Part shown: piece after piece, positions 39,470 through 48,543 of the stretch
Layout of the letters: every line of letters starts with the position of its first letter
Numbering within the stretch: the first letter of the stretch is position 1
Source of the DNA: Methanomicrobiales archaeon HGW-Methanomicrobiales-2
GTDB taxonomy: Archaea; Halobacteriota; Methanomicrobia; Methanomicrobiales; Methanoculleaceae
Length of the DNA: 64,000 bases
NCBI GenBank assembly: GCA_002839645.1
Contig: PGYL01000003.1
Span: 1-64,000 of the forward strand
Reading direction: 5' to 3'
Notes under the pieces: generated by a model
What the model was told of the DNA's origin: nothing
The model's database searches: none
The model's input: the letters and a program-made list of their open reading frames with translations, nothing else
Program-made: the position numbers and the translations under genes

Positions 39470-41048
39470 ATGAACCCTACAAACGCTGAGGCACCCAGGA
39501 ACGCTGAAGCGTACTGTCTTCTTCGCCGATAGCCGTGCGAAAAGTAACGTCACTGTTTTCGACACCACACTGCGCGACGGTGAACAAACACCGGGCATCT
39601 CATTCACGCTGGAAGAGAAACTCGGTATTGCAGAGCAGCTCTCCGCGATAGGAGTACACGCCATCGAAGCGGGCTTTCCCGCATCATCCGATGCCGAGCG
39701 CGAGAGCGTCAGGGCCATCAGAGGTCTCGCGCTCGACGCGCAGGTCTGCGGCCTCGCAAGGTCGCTACGGGCCGATGTGGATGTCTGCATCGACTGCGAC
39801 GTCGACATGGTCCATGTCTTCATCCCGACCTCCGACGTCCAGCGCGAGTACACCATCAAAAAGACCCGCCAGCAGGTCCTCGAGGCCACCGGCGATATCA
39901 TCGCGTATACCCGCGACCATATCGGCCAGTGCATGTTCTCCGCCATGGACGCCACCAGGACCGACCCGGATTACCTGATAGAGGTATACCGCGTTGCGGT
40001 GGACGCCGGGGCCACGATCATCAACGTGCCCGACACGGTCGGTGTGATCACCCCGACGGCCATGAAAAACCTCATCGAGCGGATCGCCCGGGAAGTGGAC
40101 TGTCCGATCGATGTCCACTGCCACAACGACTTCGGGCTTGCGGTAGCAAACACCATCGCAGCGGTCGAGGCCGGCGCCTCTCAGGTGCAGGTGACGGTGA
40201 ACGGCATCGGTGAACGTGCAGGAAACGCCGATCTCGCGCAGACTGTGATGGCATTATCGTCCATCTACGGGATCGATACCGGCATCCGGACGACGAGCCT
40301 CGTGGAGACCTCCAGGCTCGTCTCACGCTACGCAGGGATGAGCATTCCCTCCACGCAGCCGATCGTCGGCGAGAACGCCTTCGCCCACGAGAGCGGGATC
40401 CACTCCCACGGCGTGATCACCAGGTCGGATACGTTCGAGCCCGGGATCATGACCCCCGAGATGGTCGGTCACCGGCGCAGGCTGAAACTCGGCAAGCACG
40501 CCGGCAGGCATGCGGTCAGGCAGATGCTGGCCGAGGTGCATATGGAGCCCGGCGACGCCCAGCTCGACGAGATCGTCGTGCGGGTGAAGGAGATTGCCGG
40601 CAAGGGCAAGCGGGTGACGGACGCGGACCTCTACGAGATCGCCGGAAGCGTCATGCAGCTCGCACCCGACGAAAAGATCCTGCAACTCCAGGACGTCGCC
40701 ATTATGACCGGCAACCATATGCTCCCGACAGCCAGCGTCAGGGCGCTCATCGACGGAAAAGAGCGGATCTTCTCGAGCGTCGGGAACGGGCCGGTGGATG
40801 CGGCCGTGCGAGCGATCCTCGGCATCATCCCGGCCCCGGTTCACTTGAAAGAGTTCAACATCGAGGCGATCTCCGGGGGCACCGACGCTCTCGGCCACGT
40901 CACCATCGCCGTCGAGGATGAAAAGGGCCGGGTCTTTGATGCCAGCGCCTCAAGCGACGACATCATCCTCGCATCGGTCGAGGCGGTGATCAACGCGATC
41001 AACCTCGTCTGCCGGACACGAAAGAACGACAGCGAGCGGGAGGAGTGA
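39470..41048 (+). CDS. leuA: 2-isopropylmalate/citramalate synthase family enzyme, frame broken near the start
   Basis: Condenses acetyl-CoA with a 2-oxo acid. The conserved domain starts VFDTTLRDGEQTPGISF, has the HxH pair DVHCHNDFG, and ends with the LeuA-type regulatory domain (DALGHVTIAVEDEKGRVFDA), so it is LeuA or CimA rather than AksA. The frame of this domain is open only from after 39471, with no ATG or GTG before 39777. The well-placed ATG 39470 (MNPTNAEAPRNAEAY) is in another frame and stops after 20 codons. One extra base between about 39495 and 39530 would join them (for example AGGAACG instead of AGGACG). A broken gene, a sequencing error, or start at a non-standard codon are the options. 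Confidence 0.8.
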
Positions 41049-41079
41049 GTTCCTCACTCCCCGTCTCCAGAAAAGAACT

Positions 41080-41451
41080 TCAGGCGGCGCCGGGAGGCTG
41101 CTGTTTGCCTTCCAGCGCTCCCCGGATCTGCGAGGATAACTGCTCGAACCTGCTCTGCAGGGCCTTCTCCTGCTTCTCGAGCGACTTAACCCGGAGATCC
41201 AGCGTCTCGACGCGGTCATTTAAGGAAGCAAGCACCTGCTCCTTGCTCTTCTGCATCATGATGCTGCCGACGTTCATGAAGACCGCCGCATCCTCGGGGA
41301 CATCGGCCAGATCCTCGACCGCCCGCTTTGCTTCACGGATCGTCATTTCGTACTGTGCTTTCTGCGAGACCACAGTCTGCAGCTGCTGCTGCATCTGCTG
41401 GAGCATCGCCAGCTGGTTCTGTACTTTCGGTGGGATATTTTCCATATTCAT
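41080..41451 (-). CDS. pfdB: Prefoldin subunit beta
   Basis: A 123-residue subunit with two long coiled-coil helices, QNQLAMLQQMQQQLQTVVSQ at the start and LDLRVKSLEKQEKALQSRFE near the end, linked by the beta hairpin region (AVFMNVGSIMMQ). It forms a jellyfish-shaped chaperone with PfdA that passes unfolded proteins to the thermosome. Start ATG 41451 (MNMENIPP) sits just after GGAGGGTTG; ATG 41445 is nearby. The gap to pcc1, 41452-41609, contains a weak hairpin (GGGGCC..GGCCCT) that may end or attenuate the pcc1 transcript. Confidence 0.93.
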   Translation of the reverse strand: MNMENIPPKVQNQLAMLQQMQQQLQTVVSQKAQYEMTIREAKRAVEDLADVPEDAAVFMNVGSIMMQKSKEQVLASLNDRVETLDLRVKSLEKQEKALQSRFEQLSSQIRGALEGKQQPPGAA

Positions 41452-41609
41452 CAACCCTCCTGAAATAGGACGAAGATCGGTAACAATATTTCGGGTGGCG
41501 GACAGGGGCCTTCCCGGCCCTCTGCCCTTTCTCTACATGGTAGGGGCGTGGAGCCCATAAAATGTGAGGGTTCGCGGCAGAGATCTCCGTCGCGTGCCTT
41601 CTGCGGCCG

Positions 41610-41861
41610 TCACGTGCGCAAGGCCGGGGCTGCGATCTCCCGCATCTCGACGGCTATGGTGATCAGCCGCAGCCAGGTGTTGAGGGCCGCCCGGAGCGCG
41701 GGTATATCGGAGGCAGTCACCTCAAGAACGAGCGTATCGTCACCTGCGAGGCGTACACGGGCGGACGACCGGTCCCCCACGTCGCCCATCTCCTGACAGA
41801 CGGAGAGGTAGAGGGCGCGGGCATCGTCGGCAGTGAACCGGAAGACCGCCGTATGTTTCAC
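41610..41861 (-). CDS. pcc1: KEOPS complex subunit Pcc1
   Basis: An 83-residue protein of the Pcc1 fold (FRFTADDARALYLSVCQEMG, then SSARVRLAGDDTLVLEVTAS, DIPALRAALNTWLRLITIAV). With Kae1, Bud32 and Cgi121 it makes the t6A modification of tRNA; Pcc1 dimerises the complex. It overlaps the Brix gene by ATGA. Length is typical for archaeal Pcc1. Confidence 0.88.
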   Translation of the reverse strand: MKHTAVFRFTADDARALYLSVCQEMGDVGDRSSARVRLAGDDTLVLEVTASDIPALRAALNTWLRLITIAVEMREIAAPALRT

Positions 41862-42262
41862 CGGATAACCTTCAGGGTGTAGCGCTTCCGTTGCGTCCCG
41901 TCAAAGACGATACGATGTTCCGGGAGAGCCTCGCCGGCAAACACAACGTCGATCCGATCTTTGAGCGCCTCGTATAGGGGGCGGTCCGAGACGAAGACCC
42001 CGCGCGCGATCACGCCCGGGCGCTCTTCGACATTGAAGGACTTAACAGCGATCTCCACCAGCGGCTCTCCGCTCGAAAAAGCCTGGATGAGAAAAAGAGG
42101 GCCGGATTTGGAGACGATCAGAATCGTCTCGTCGAGGGAGAAGAGGTCGCCCATGCCCGCCTTGCCACGGGTGACATACTCCCCGCCGATCGAGAACGCC
42201 AGATCCCGGGAGAGGGAGCGCACCTCAGGGACCGGCTTACGTGACGTCGTGACGACCGTCAT
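41858..42262 (-). CDS. Brix-domain ribosome-biogenesis protein
   Basis: A 134-residue minimal Brix-domain protein related to Imp4. [20 protein letters not shown] is the typical beginning, with two halves of similar fold ([20 protein letters not shown] and [14 protein letters not shown]). In archaea it is thought to help rRNA folding. Its ATG 42262 overlaps the rpoP stop (ATGA) and its end overlaps pcc1. Confidence 0.88.
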   Translation of the reverse strand: MTVVTTSRKPVPEVRSLSRDLAFSIGGEYVTRGKAGMGDLFSLDETILIVSKSGPLFLIQAFSSGEPLVEIAVKSFNVEERPGVIARGVFVSDRPLYEALKDRIDVVFAGEALPEHRIVFDGTQRKRYTLKVIR

Positions 42263-42390
42263 CGAGCCTTCAGATCTTTTATTCCGGCTCCGCGTTCCTT
42301 GAAGAGGATGCGGTGTCCACAGTAGGGACAGCGTATATTGACGTCGATTTCTACTTTCTGTTTACAACGAGCGCACTTATAGGCAGCCAC
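42259..42390 (-). CDS. rpoP: DNA-directed RNA polymerase subunit P
   Basis: A 43-residue zinc-ribbon subunit, too short to stand out by length alone. It reads [20 protein letters not shown] followed by [14 protein letters not shown]; the two CxxC pairs bind zinc and the ILFKERG end is diagnostic. It starts at GTG 42390 with GGAGGG in the end of rpl37ae about 11 bases upstream, and its stop overlaps the Brix ATG. Confidence 0.93.
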   Translation of the reverse strand: MAAYKCARCKQKVEIDVNIRCPYCGHRILFKERGAGIKDLKAR

Positions 42391-42396
42391 GACTGA

Positions 42397-42687
42397 TTAA
42401 CCCTCCTTCTGCAGCGAGCGCTCGATACTCCTTGTAGCGACGCGCATCGCCGGTGTCTCCGGAACGTAGCTCCCGCCTGCAAATTTAAATCCGCACTTGC
42501 GGCACGCCCAGATTCCTGTTCCCTCACGCTTGACTGCGACCTGATCGCAGCGGGGGCAGGGGTGGCTCGCGCGGGAGACCTGCTCGATCTGGTTTATTCT
42601 CTTCCGGATAAACCGGCCATACCTCGGGCCCATACGCCCGGCACTTCCGACTACCCTGCCCTTGGCACTCTGTTTGTGGCTTGCCAT
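42397..42687 (-). CDS. rpl37ae: Ribosomal protein L37Ae (eL43)
   Basis: A 96-residue large-subunit protein. MASHKQSAKGRVVGSAGRMG is followed by RYGRFIRKRINQIEQ and a zinc ribbon CPRCDQVAVKREGTGIWACR, then KCGFKFAGGSY. ATG 42687 has GGAGGT nine bases upstream, which decides the start over an ATG at 42702. Confidence 0.96.
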   Translation of the reverse strand: MASHKQSAKGRVVGSAGRMGPRYGRFIRKRINQIEQVSRASHPCPRCDQVAVKREGTGIWACRKCGFKFAGGSYVPETPAMRVATRSIERSLQKEG

Positions 42688-42742
42688 TTCGCTTACCTCC
42701 AATACGTCCTCTAATTTTTGTGTTGTCGATTAATATAGTTAA

Positions 42743-43447
42743 TCACGACATGCGTTCGATGATCCGCGTCTCTGCATTTCCCCTGGAGAGTTTGTTGACC
42801 AGATCGTAGAACTCGTCCTGGATGCCTGCCGGAATTCTGGCGACGGCAATCAGGGAGCCATCCTTCTGCCACTCGCTCTGCTCGAGCGTCACCGCGGTCT
42901 GGAGTTCCCCGTAGGCCCTTGCGGCATAGTCTGATGGGATCTTCACGGCGATACGGACTTCCTCGAACCGGATGGGGAGAAGCGGCCGGAGTGCTTTGAC
43001 CACTTCTTTGACCTGCTCCTCGACGGATTTGAAGGGGTCGATGCTCACCCTCGCCTCTTCCATGGCAAGTTCGATGCGCTGCGGGGGGTGAGGGAACCCG
43101 GACTGCGGGTTGACGGCGTTCCTCGCGATGAACGTGATGACCCGGTTCCGCTTCTCTGCAATAAGGTGGCGGCGCTGTTCGGAGGTGAGATGGATCTCGC
43201 CCTTCTTGATGATCCGGAGCGCAGCCGGTTCGAACTCGGTCGTCTTGAAGACCTTTACGAGGGATTCGTCGGAGGCCCGTTCGGCGTGGGCGGAGTTTGA
43301 GAAGATGGAGTCGGCTGCAACCACATCCTCGAGATCGATCTCCTCCCCCTGCCGGATACGCATGGCCTGATCGGGGTCGACGAGCACTTCGAACCGTTCT
43401 CCGTAGCTCTCAAGCCGGGCTACGACTGCCTGATCCAGGGGTATCAT
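42743..43447 (-). CDS. Ribosome maturation factor SBDS (SDO1)
   Basis: A 234-residue SBDS orthologue with the usual three domains. The FYSH domain begins DQAVVARLESYGERFEVLVD; the segment RRHLIAEKRNRVITFIARNA and QSGFPHPPQRIELAMEEARV lie in the middle. A ferredoxin-like C-terminal domain ends GNAETRIIERMS. It releases aIF6 from the large subunit. It lies between psmA and rpl37ae; in most archaea the exosome genes rrp4-rrp41-rrp42 follow it, but only 55 bases separate it from rpl37ae here. Confidence 0.95.
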   Translation of the reverse strand: MIPLDQAVVARLESYGERFEVLVDPDQAMRIRQGEEIDLEDVVAADSIFSNSAHAERASDESLVKVFKTTEFEPAALRIIKKGEIHLTSEQRRHLIAEKRNRVITFIARNAVNPQSGFPHPPQRIELAMEEARVSIDPFKSVEEQVKEVVKALRPLLPIRFEEVRIAVKIPSDYAARAYGELQTAVTLEQSEWQKDGSLIAVARIPAGIQDEFYDLVNKLSRGNAETRIIERMS

Positions 43448-43459
43448 AGAAGGTAACGC

Positions 43460-44182
43460 TCACTCCTCGAACTGGTCGACGTAACTCTTCACTTCGTCCT
43501 TCTCCAGCTTCCGGAACTCCTGGTTCGCGATGGAGACAACGCCGATCTCGATGGCGCTCACGTCAAGCTTGCCCTCTGTCGCGGCATGCAGGGCCTTGAT
43601 ACCGAGTACGATGGCGCCGGCGAAGTCCGCCTCCTCACGGTACTCGTCCTCGAAGACCTTCATGACCGCAGGCCGGCCCGTGCCGATCCCGGTCGCCTTG
43701 TACTCGAGCAGCGTACCGCTCGGATCGGTCTCGAACAGCCGGGCCTCCCCGTCGTTGACTCCTGCGATCAGGAGAGCAGTCCCGTAGGGGCGCGCACCGC
43801 CGAACTGGGTGTAGGTCTGCATGTGGTCGCAGAGTTTCTTGGCCAGGGTCTCGACGTTGATCGGTTCGTTGTAAGAGACCCGGTTGATCTGCGACTCGAC
43901 CCGTGCCCTGTCCACGAGAGACCGTGCATCGCCGACGAGGCCGGAGGACGCCACACCGATATGCGTGTCGATCTTGAAGATCTTCTCAATAGAGACCGGC
44001 TCGAGGAGACGGGACGTCACCCTCTTATCAACGATCAGCACGACGCCTTCGCTGCACTTGATTCCAACGGCTGTCGTGCCCCGCTTCACCGCTTCTCTGG
44101 CGTACTCGACCTGGTAGAGCCTTCCGTCCGGGCTGAAGACTGTGATCGCCCGGTCATATCCCATTTGATATTGTGGTTGCAT
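43460..44182 (-). CDS. psmA: Proteasome subunit alpha
   Basis: A 240-residue alpha subunit with the typical N-terminus QYQMGYDRAITVFSPDGRLY then QVEYAREAVKRGTTAVGIKC, forming the gated outer ring of the 20S proteasome. The gate residues near the N-terminus (YDRAITVFSP) are present. ATG 44182 shares one base with the stop of rnp2. The end KDEVKSYVDQFEE is acidic as in most archaeal alpha subunits. Confidence 0.97.
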   Translation of the reverse strand: MQPQYQMGYDRAITVFSPDGRLYQVEYAREAVKRGTTAVGIKCSEGVVLIVDKRVTSRLLEPVSIEKIFKIDTHIGVASSGLVGDARSLVDRARVESQINRVSYNEPINVETLAKKLCDHMQTYTQFGGARPYGTALLIAGVNDGEARLFETDPSGTLLEYKATGIGTGRPAVMKVFEDEYREEADFAGAIVLGIKALHAATEGKLDVSAIEIGVVSIANQEFRKLEKDEVKSYVDQFEE

Positions 44183-44664
44183 TATCGTTCCTCCAAATCG
44201 ACTTCGGTGAAAAACAATGACTTCTGATGCTTAATACCTTTTTCGACCAAATCAACCTTTTGACGGGGATAGCGGTACACCGTGAAATAGGTTTCCCCGA
44301 ACTTCACTTCCCCGGCCTCGGAGAGAGGCCGGATCGGTTTCATCCGGCGCCGCAGTGCATGAATGGTCCCGGAGGTGGCGACAGTCCGGAGTGCGACCCG
44401 CGCATCGGCGATCGCGTTGACCGTTGCAAGAGCGGTGGCGATATCCTTCTCCGTTCCCCGCCGGCACCGGACCACGATGTACCCTCCGTCGCAGAAGACC
44501 ACCGCTGGTTGTGCAAAACCGATAGCCGCATCGCCCCAGAGGGAGGTCGCGGCCTCGATGACCGAAAGGTAGACCTGTTTCTGGTCCCACGCCACCCCGT
44601 ACGGGAGAATTCGTGCCAGGATGTAACGCCGCTTTGCCCGCATCGCCGGGGGCCTCGGTTTCAT
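44182..44664 (-). CDS. rnp2: Ribonuclease P protein component 2 (Pop5/Rpp14)
   Basis: A 160-residue protein of the Pop5 family; PPAMRAKRRYILARILPYGV at the start, then a ferredoxin-like core with FCDGGYIVVRCRRGTEKDIA. It is a protein part of RNase P, which matures tRNA 5' ends. It overlaps rnp3 by ATGA and touches psmA (TAATG). The C-terminal extension of about 30 residues after PIRPLSEAGEVKF is longer than in some relatives. Confidence 0.92.
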   Translation of the reverse strand: MKPRPPAMRAKRRYILARILPYGVAWDQKQVYLSVIEAATSLWGDAAIGFAQPAVVFCDGGYIVVRCRRGTEKDIATALATVNAIADARVALRTVATSGTIHALRRRMKPIRPLSEAGEVKFGETYFTVYRYPRQKVDLVEKGIKHQKSLFFTEVDLEER

Positions 44665-45305
44665 CTGACCACCTTCACAGGCTGGTCCGGCCGGGTGATC
44701 CGGTCGATGGACGAGAGGGCCTCACTCACTTCCTCCCCGGTCATACCGAAGAGTGCGCAGAGACCCCGGAGATCGCGGACTGACCGCTGCTCGAGGATCG
44801 AGCGTGCACCCGACGATATCGTCAGGGGAAAGCCGTAGCGCCGCTGCAGCGAGAGGATGTCCGTGTACCGCTGCAGTGCCCTCTGGCGCTTCGTCCCGCG
44901 GAGCTGAATGATAGGGGCCATCGAGAGATCTACTGCCACGTTATGCTCCGCCGCCGACCGTGCGGCGACGTGATCGAAGGCGTTCCTCCGGGTGGCATGG
45001 ATGCTCCTGACGACGTGCACCCCTTTCAACGTAACGATGGACCGGTTGAAGGAGATATCTCCTGCATTGACATAGACCACATCGGCACGCCGGGCGGCGG
45101 GCTCGCGCACCTGCTTGATGACCTCTTTTTGGGATGCAGCGCTGATCACGGCACCCCGGAGGACCTCCGGCCCGTCAGGTCGATGCCCGACGTCTCCGAT
45201 AGCAACGATGCTATCGAACCCGAGCCCTGCTGCCTCAAGCGCCATCCGCGCAAGCGTCGAGTCACCGACAGGATAGGGGTGTATACTTGCGTCTGTGATC
45301 TTCAT
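44661..45305 (-). CDS. rnp3: Ribonuclease P protein component 3 (Rpp30)
   Basis: A 214-residue Rpp30 TIM-barrel protein. Seen are ITDASIHPYPVGDSTLARMA, the conserved VAVDLSMAPIIQLRGTKRQR region, and SGARSILEQRSVRDLRGLC. It binds the specificity part of RNase P RNA together with Rpp21-type proteins. It starts at ATG 45305; a run of seven T lies between it and rpl15e, possibly a partial terminator in the transcript. Confidence 0.9.
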   Translation of the reverse strand: MKITDASIHPYPVGDSTLARMALEAAGLGFDSIVAIGDVGHRPDGPEVLRGAVISAASQKEVIKQVREPAARRADVVYVNAGDISFNRSIVTLKGVHVVRSIHATRRNAFDHVAARSAAEHNVAVDLSMAPIIQLRGTKRQRALQRYTDILSLQRRYGFPLTISSGARSILEQRSVRDLRGLCALFGMTGEEVSEALSSIDRITRPDQPVKVVR

Positions 45306-45332
45306 CGGAGTAAACCGTATACAAAAAAAGGG

Positions 45333-45923
45333 TTATTTGCCGCGGTTCGCATGGGAACGTAGGCTCGGGCGTGTCTTCTCGGTTCCACGTCCGCGCGTCC
45401 GCATCCCGCGCCCCTTCATGCCGGCAGAGGTCTTGCCGCGCTCTGCCCGGCCCCGGTGAACCGGGTTGGCCAGCCATGCGAGGTTCCGGTCGCTCCGGAC
45501 CGACGGGTGGTGCCCATCGACCAGGATCACCTCAAACCACCTGGACCGTCCGTCCTCTCCAACCCAGTAGGAGTTCAATGCCTCCATGTTCGGGAACTTG
45601 CGGGACGCACGCTCTTCGGCCATGCGCTGCAGGCTCTTTGCCGGGGTCATCCGGCGCATACCCATGCGGGCGGACCTGCGCCCGCGGATGTACCTGGGCT
45701 TCCTTCGGCCACCGCGGCGGATCTTGACCCGCACAACGATGATTCCCTGCTTGGCCTTGAATCCGAGCGAGCGGGCCCGGTCGATCCGGGTCGGGTGCTC
45801 GACACGTACGATACTCCCTTCGCGCCGCCAGACCTGGAGACGCTGCCAGAGGAGGCCTTTCACCTCAGACCTGTCAGGCCGCTTCCATGCCTCGCGAACG
45901 TAGGCATACATTGACTTTGCCAT
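45333..45923 (-). CDS. rpl15e: Ribosomal protein L15e (eL15)
   Basis: A 196-residue basic protein, first gene of the superoperon. [20 protein letters not shown] and the conserved [19 protein letters not shown] segment are visible, with GVRKPRY-like [20 protein letters not shown] 45923 has GAGGTGA seven bases upstream, a near-perfect ribosome site. It is followed by rnp3-rnp2-psmA-SBDS. Confidence 0.97.
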   Translation of the reverse strand: MAKSMYAYVREAWKRPDRSEVKGLLWQRLQVWRREGSIVRVEHPTRIDRARSLGFKAKQGIIVVRVKIRRGGRRKPRYIRGRRSARMGMRRMTPAKSLQRMAEERASRKFPNMEALNSYWVGEDGRSRWFEVILVDGHHPSVRSDRNLAWLANPVHRGRAERGKTSAGMKGRGMRTRGRGTEKTRPSLRSHANRGK

Positions 45924-46051
45924 CTTTTAATCACCTCAGGTTCAGCGTTTCCGCCACATTCCTATCCGGGACGTGTCCCGTGGTTCCTAACAGGTTGGCG
46001 AGAGCGCTAATAAAGGATTCCTTTCGGCGGCATGGGTGGCCGCACGAGAGC

Positions 46052-46579
46052 CTAGACACCCTTGCGCTTCTCCACGACATGGATGGCATCCATCCGGGTG
46101 ACGGGGTACTGTCCGTTCTCGTCTTTCTCTGCCGACTTGACCATATCCCAGACGGTGAGGAGAGCAACGGAGACGCCGGTGAGCGCTTCCATCTCGACAC
46201 CCGTCTTCCCGTAGGACTTCACGCGGGCGATCGCCTCGATGTAGCCGTCACCCTCCTCGAAATCGACGGTGATGCTCCCAAGCGGTATGGGATGGCACAT
46301 GGGAATGATGCGCGGCGTGTCTTTCACCGCGAGGGTGGCCGCCACCCGTGCGGTCGCGAGGACGTTGCCCTTGACTGCGGTTCCTTCCCATATGGCCCGG
46401 AGCGTCTCGCTCCGCAGGTAAATTCTGCCGCTGGCAACCGCTTCACGGACGACCTCAGGCTTTGCCGAGATGTCCACCATCTGCGCGCGGTCGTTCTCGA
46501 TGTGGGTGAAGACCGGGGTCTCGCCGTGTTTGCCGGACTCGTTCATGTGTATCAGGAGATCTTCTCTTTTTTTGGGCAT
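46052..46579 (-). CDS. moaC: Cyclic pyranopterin monophosphate synthase MoaC
   Basis: A 175-residue MoaC that forms cPMP in molybdopterin (or tungstopterin) synthesis, needed for formate dehydrogenase and formylmethanofuran dehydrogenase. FTHIENDRAQMVDISAKPEV at the start, RIIPMCHPIPLGSITVDFE with the active-site His region, and EMEALTGVSVALLTVWDMVK, the DIxK-like end of the family, are all present. ATG 46579 is the first in-frame start that begins the domain. It lies 23 bases after nnr on the same strand. Confidence 0.94.
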   Translation of the reverse strand: MPKKREDLLIHMNESGKHGETPVFTHIENDRAQMVDISAKPEVVREAVASGRIYLRSETLRAIWEGTAVKGNVLATARVAATLAVKDTPRIIPMCHPIPLGSITVDFEEGDGYIEAIARVKSYGKTGVEMEALTGVSVALLTVWDMVKSAEKDENGQYPVTRMDAIHVVEKRKGV

Positions 46580-46602
46580 AAAAGAGGACGTCTCCGGGCA
46601 GG

Positions 46603-48006
46603 TCACTCCGGTGCTCCCCGCCGGAAGAGTTCTTCCGGGATGTAGTCCAGCATATCGGTGGCGAGCATACCGTTCCCTCGCCCTTCGCTCGCCCGCATGC
46701 CGGCCCTGCCGCTTGCGTACGCAGCGGTGCAGGCTGCCTCGAACGCCGGAACCTGGCAGAAGAGCGCCCCCGCGACACCGGCAAGCAGGTCGCCCGTTCC
46801 TCCGGTGGTCATGGCAGGAGTCCCGGTCCGGTTGAACCTGACCCTCCTCCCATCGGAGACGACGTCGACCGGGCCTTTGAGCAGGATGGTCCCCCCCGCG
46901 GCGGCAGCCTTCACGCACCGGCCCCGCGCGACGAGGTCCGCCGGGGGTTCCGTCCCGGTCATCCGCGCGAACTCGCCCGCGTGCGGGGTGTAGATCGTTT
47001 CTTTCGCCGCCGGCAGGGGGCAGACGAGTGCATCGGCATCAAAGACCGCCCTCTTCGCCGCCCCGGCGATGGCGAGCACGACATCGTGGCTCTCTTTCCC
47101 AAGGCCCATGCCGCAGACGACCACGTCGGCCCGCCCGACGAGCGAAAGGATCGTCTCCAGGTGGTCGCCCGTGATCGCGTCCCCCCCCAGGCGCTCGTAG
47201 ATCAGGTCGGGCATGGGGATATATGCGGGGGATGCAATCCGCACGATATCGGCCCCGGCACGGAGCGCCCCCATCGCCGCGATGTAGGGCGCCCCCTGGT
47301 AGGGCCCGCCGCCGACGACGAGGACCTCGCCGCCGGCACCCTTGTGGGCTCCGGTCGCCCTCGCCGGGACGAGCAGAAGATCGCCGGGGCCGGTGTAGAC
47401 CTCGGCCTCGAGCGGGATACCGATATCCACGACATCGGCACCCTCCACCTTGGGCCGGTGGAACGAGACGATCCGGCTCGCCCGCATACCGGGGGTGGGG
47501 ATATCGACGGCGACGACCGGCGCAGGGCTTCTATTCGCCCGGGCAACAAGGGTTGCGAGCGGCTCCCGCACCGCGCCCGATGCCCCGGTCCCGAGCATCG
47601 CATCGACGATGACGTCAGTTTCCTCAAAAATGCGGGAGAGCGCGTCGACGTCTGAGGCACACCGGACCGGGTGGAGGGCGACGGAGCAGTGCCGGAGGAG
47701 CGATGCCTGGACGGCGGCCGAGGTGGTCATCGGACCGCAGTCGGGGTAGACGACGTCGACCGAATCAAGGTGCTGGAGGTACCGGGCCGCCACCATCCCG
47801 TCGCCGCCGTTGTTCCCCCTCCCGCAGAGGACAAGGACGCGGGAGGGGCCGTAGGCCTGCACGGCATCCGCGAGCGCCTTGCCTGCGCTCTCCATCATCG
47901 AAAGGGTGGAGTGGCCCAGCGCGACGGCATTCTCTTCGACTGCCCGCATCCGCCCGGCGCCGATCACGCCGGCCTCCAGAAACTCCCGCATATCGTCTGC
48001 TGCCAT
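46603..48006 (-). CDS. nnr: Bifunctional NAD(P)HX epimerase/dehydratase
   Basis: A 467-residue fusion. N-terminal YjeF-type epimerase (LVLCGRGNNGGDGMVAARYL at about residues 57-77) and C-terminal ADP-dependent dehydratase, a ribokinase-like fold (IYTPHAGEFARMTG, then TGGTGDLLAGVAGALFCQ with the catalytic Asp). It repairs damaged NADH and NADPH. ATG 48006. It precedes moaC on the same strand. Confidence 0.95.
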   Translation of the reverse strand: MAADDMREFLEAGVIGAGRMRAVEENAVALGHSTLSMMESAGKALADAVQAYGPSRVLVLCGRGNNGGDGMVAARYLQHLDSVDVVYPDCGPMTTSAAVQASLLRHCSVALHPVRCASDVDALSRIFEETDVIVDAMLGTGASGAVREPLATLVARANRSPAPVVAVDIPTPGMRASRIVSFHRPKVEGADVVDIGIPLEAEVYTGPGDLLLVPARATGAHKGAGGEVLVVGGGPYQGAPYIAAMGALRAGADIVRIASPAYIPMPDLIYERLGGDAITGDHLETILSLVGRADVVVCGMGLGKESHDVVLAIAGAAKRAVFDADALVCPLPAAKETIYTPHAGEFARMTGTEPPADLVARGRCVKAAAAGGTILLKGPVDVVSDGRRVRFNRTGTPAMTTGGTGDLLAGVAGALFCQVPAFEAACTAAYASGRAGMRASEGRGNGMLATDMLDYIPEELFRRGAPE

Positions 48007-48163
48007 CTACCGCCTCTCCAGGAGTGTTGTCTGATCGGTGCTATGGCGGTATGATCTTAGATATCTTTTGAAAAGAGGGTGTGCGGGAGGACAACGATGG
48101 GAAAAGCGAGGACAGGGTTTGGAAGAAACAAAGTGACCGAAGCGAGGGAATGATCCCGGTAAA

Positions 48164-48341
48164 CTGGACCGTGGGGATATCGCCATTGGGGGTGGGGCTG
48201 ACGGGGAGGGGGGAGCATCCCCCCTCCCCTGTCTCAACACGCAAGAGCGCACATCTCATCAACCCCACCCCGCCCGGCCTCCGGCCTCCTCCCCCGCCCC
48301 TCGGGGCGGGGGCAGTGCGTGGCGATATCCCCACGGTCCAG
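48164..48341. repeat. Palindromic intergenic element, copy 2
   Basis: A 178-bp element in the 537-base gap between the nnr and RecJ-like genes. The ends are perfect 22-bp inverted repeats (48164-48185 with 48320-48341, CTGGACCGTGGGGATATC at the left). Inside are an 11-bp hairpin GGGGAGGGGGG-AGCAT-CCCCCCTCCCC (48203-48229) and a 10-bp hairpin CCCCCGCCCC-TC-GGGGCGGGGG. It is the best-preserved copy. The rest of 48007-48543 shows nothing more than the promoters of the two divergent genes. Confidence 0.9.
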
Positions 48342-48543
48342 CGTACGGAGCTCTTCATCGTTGCAGTTGTTCTGAGATTGGGATCGTATTAGGCACGCCC
48401 AGACGGTCACTGGAGCAGGTTGGCTAGTCCTTCGCTTGAAGACTTAAGCCACTCATGCTCCAACTCTGTATTTTATCCACCCCTTCCAAACCCCCCCGAT
48501 CCCCCACACTCACATGCTTTATTGACACTCACGATGCACTACT

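Noticed and set aside
39490-39535. Programmed frameshifting in the isopropylmalate-synthase-family gene
   Set aside because: No slippery heptamer or obvious downstream structure is visible; a one-base insertion is simpler.
46580-46918. N-terminal extension of MoaC from 46918
   Set aside because: The added residues overlap nnr in another frame and are Arg-rich nonsense; MoaC homology begins at ATG 46579.
48203-48330. CRISPR array or tandem repeats in the G/C-rich intergenic regions
   Set aside because: No regularly spaced direct repeats; the structure is nested inverted repeats forming one element. No CRISPR array was seen anywhere in the window.
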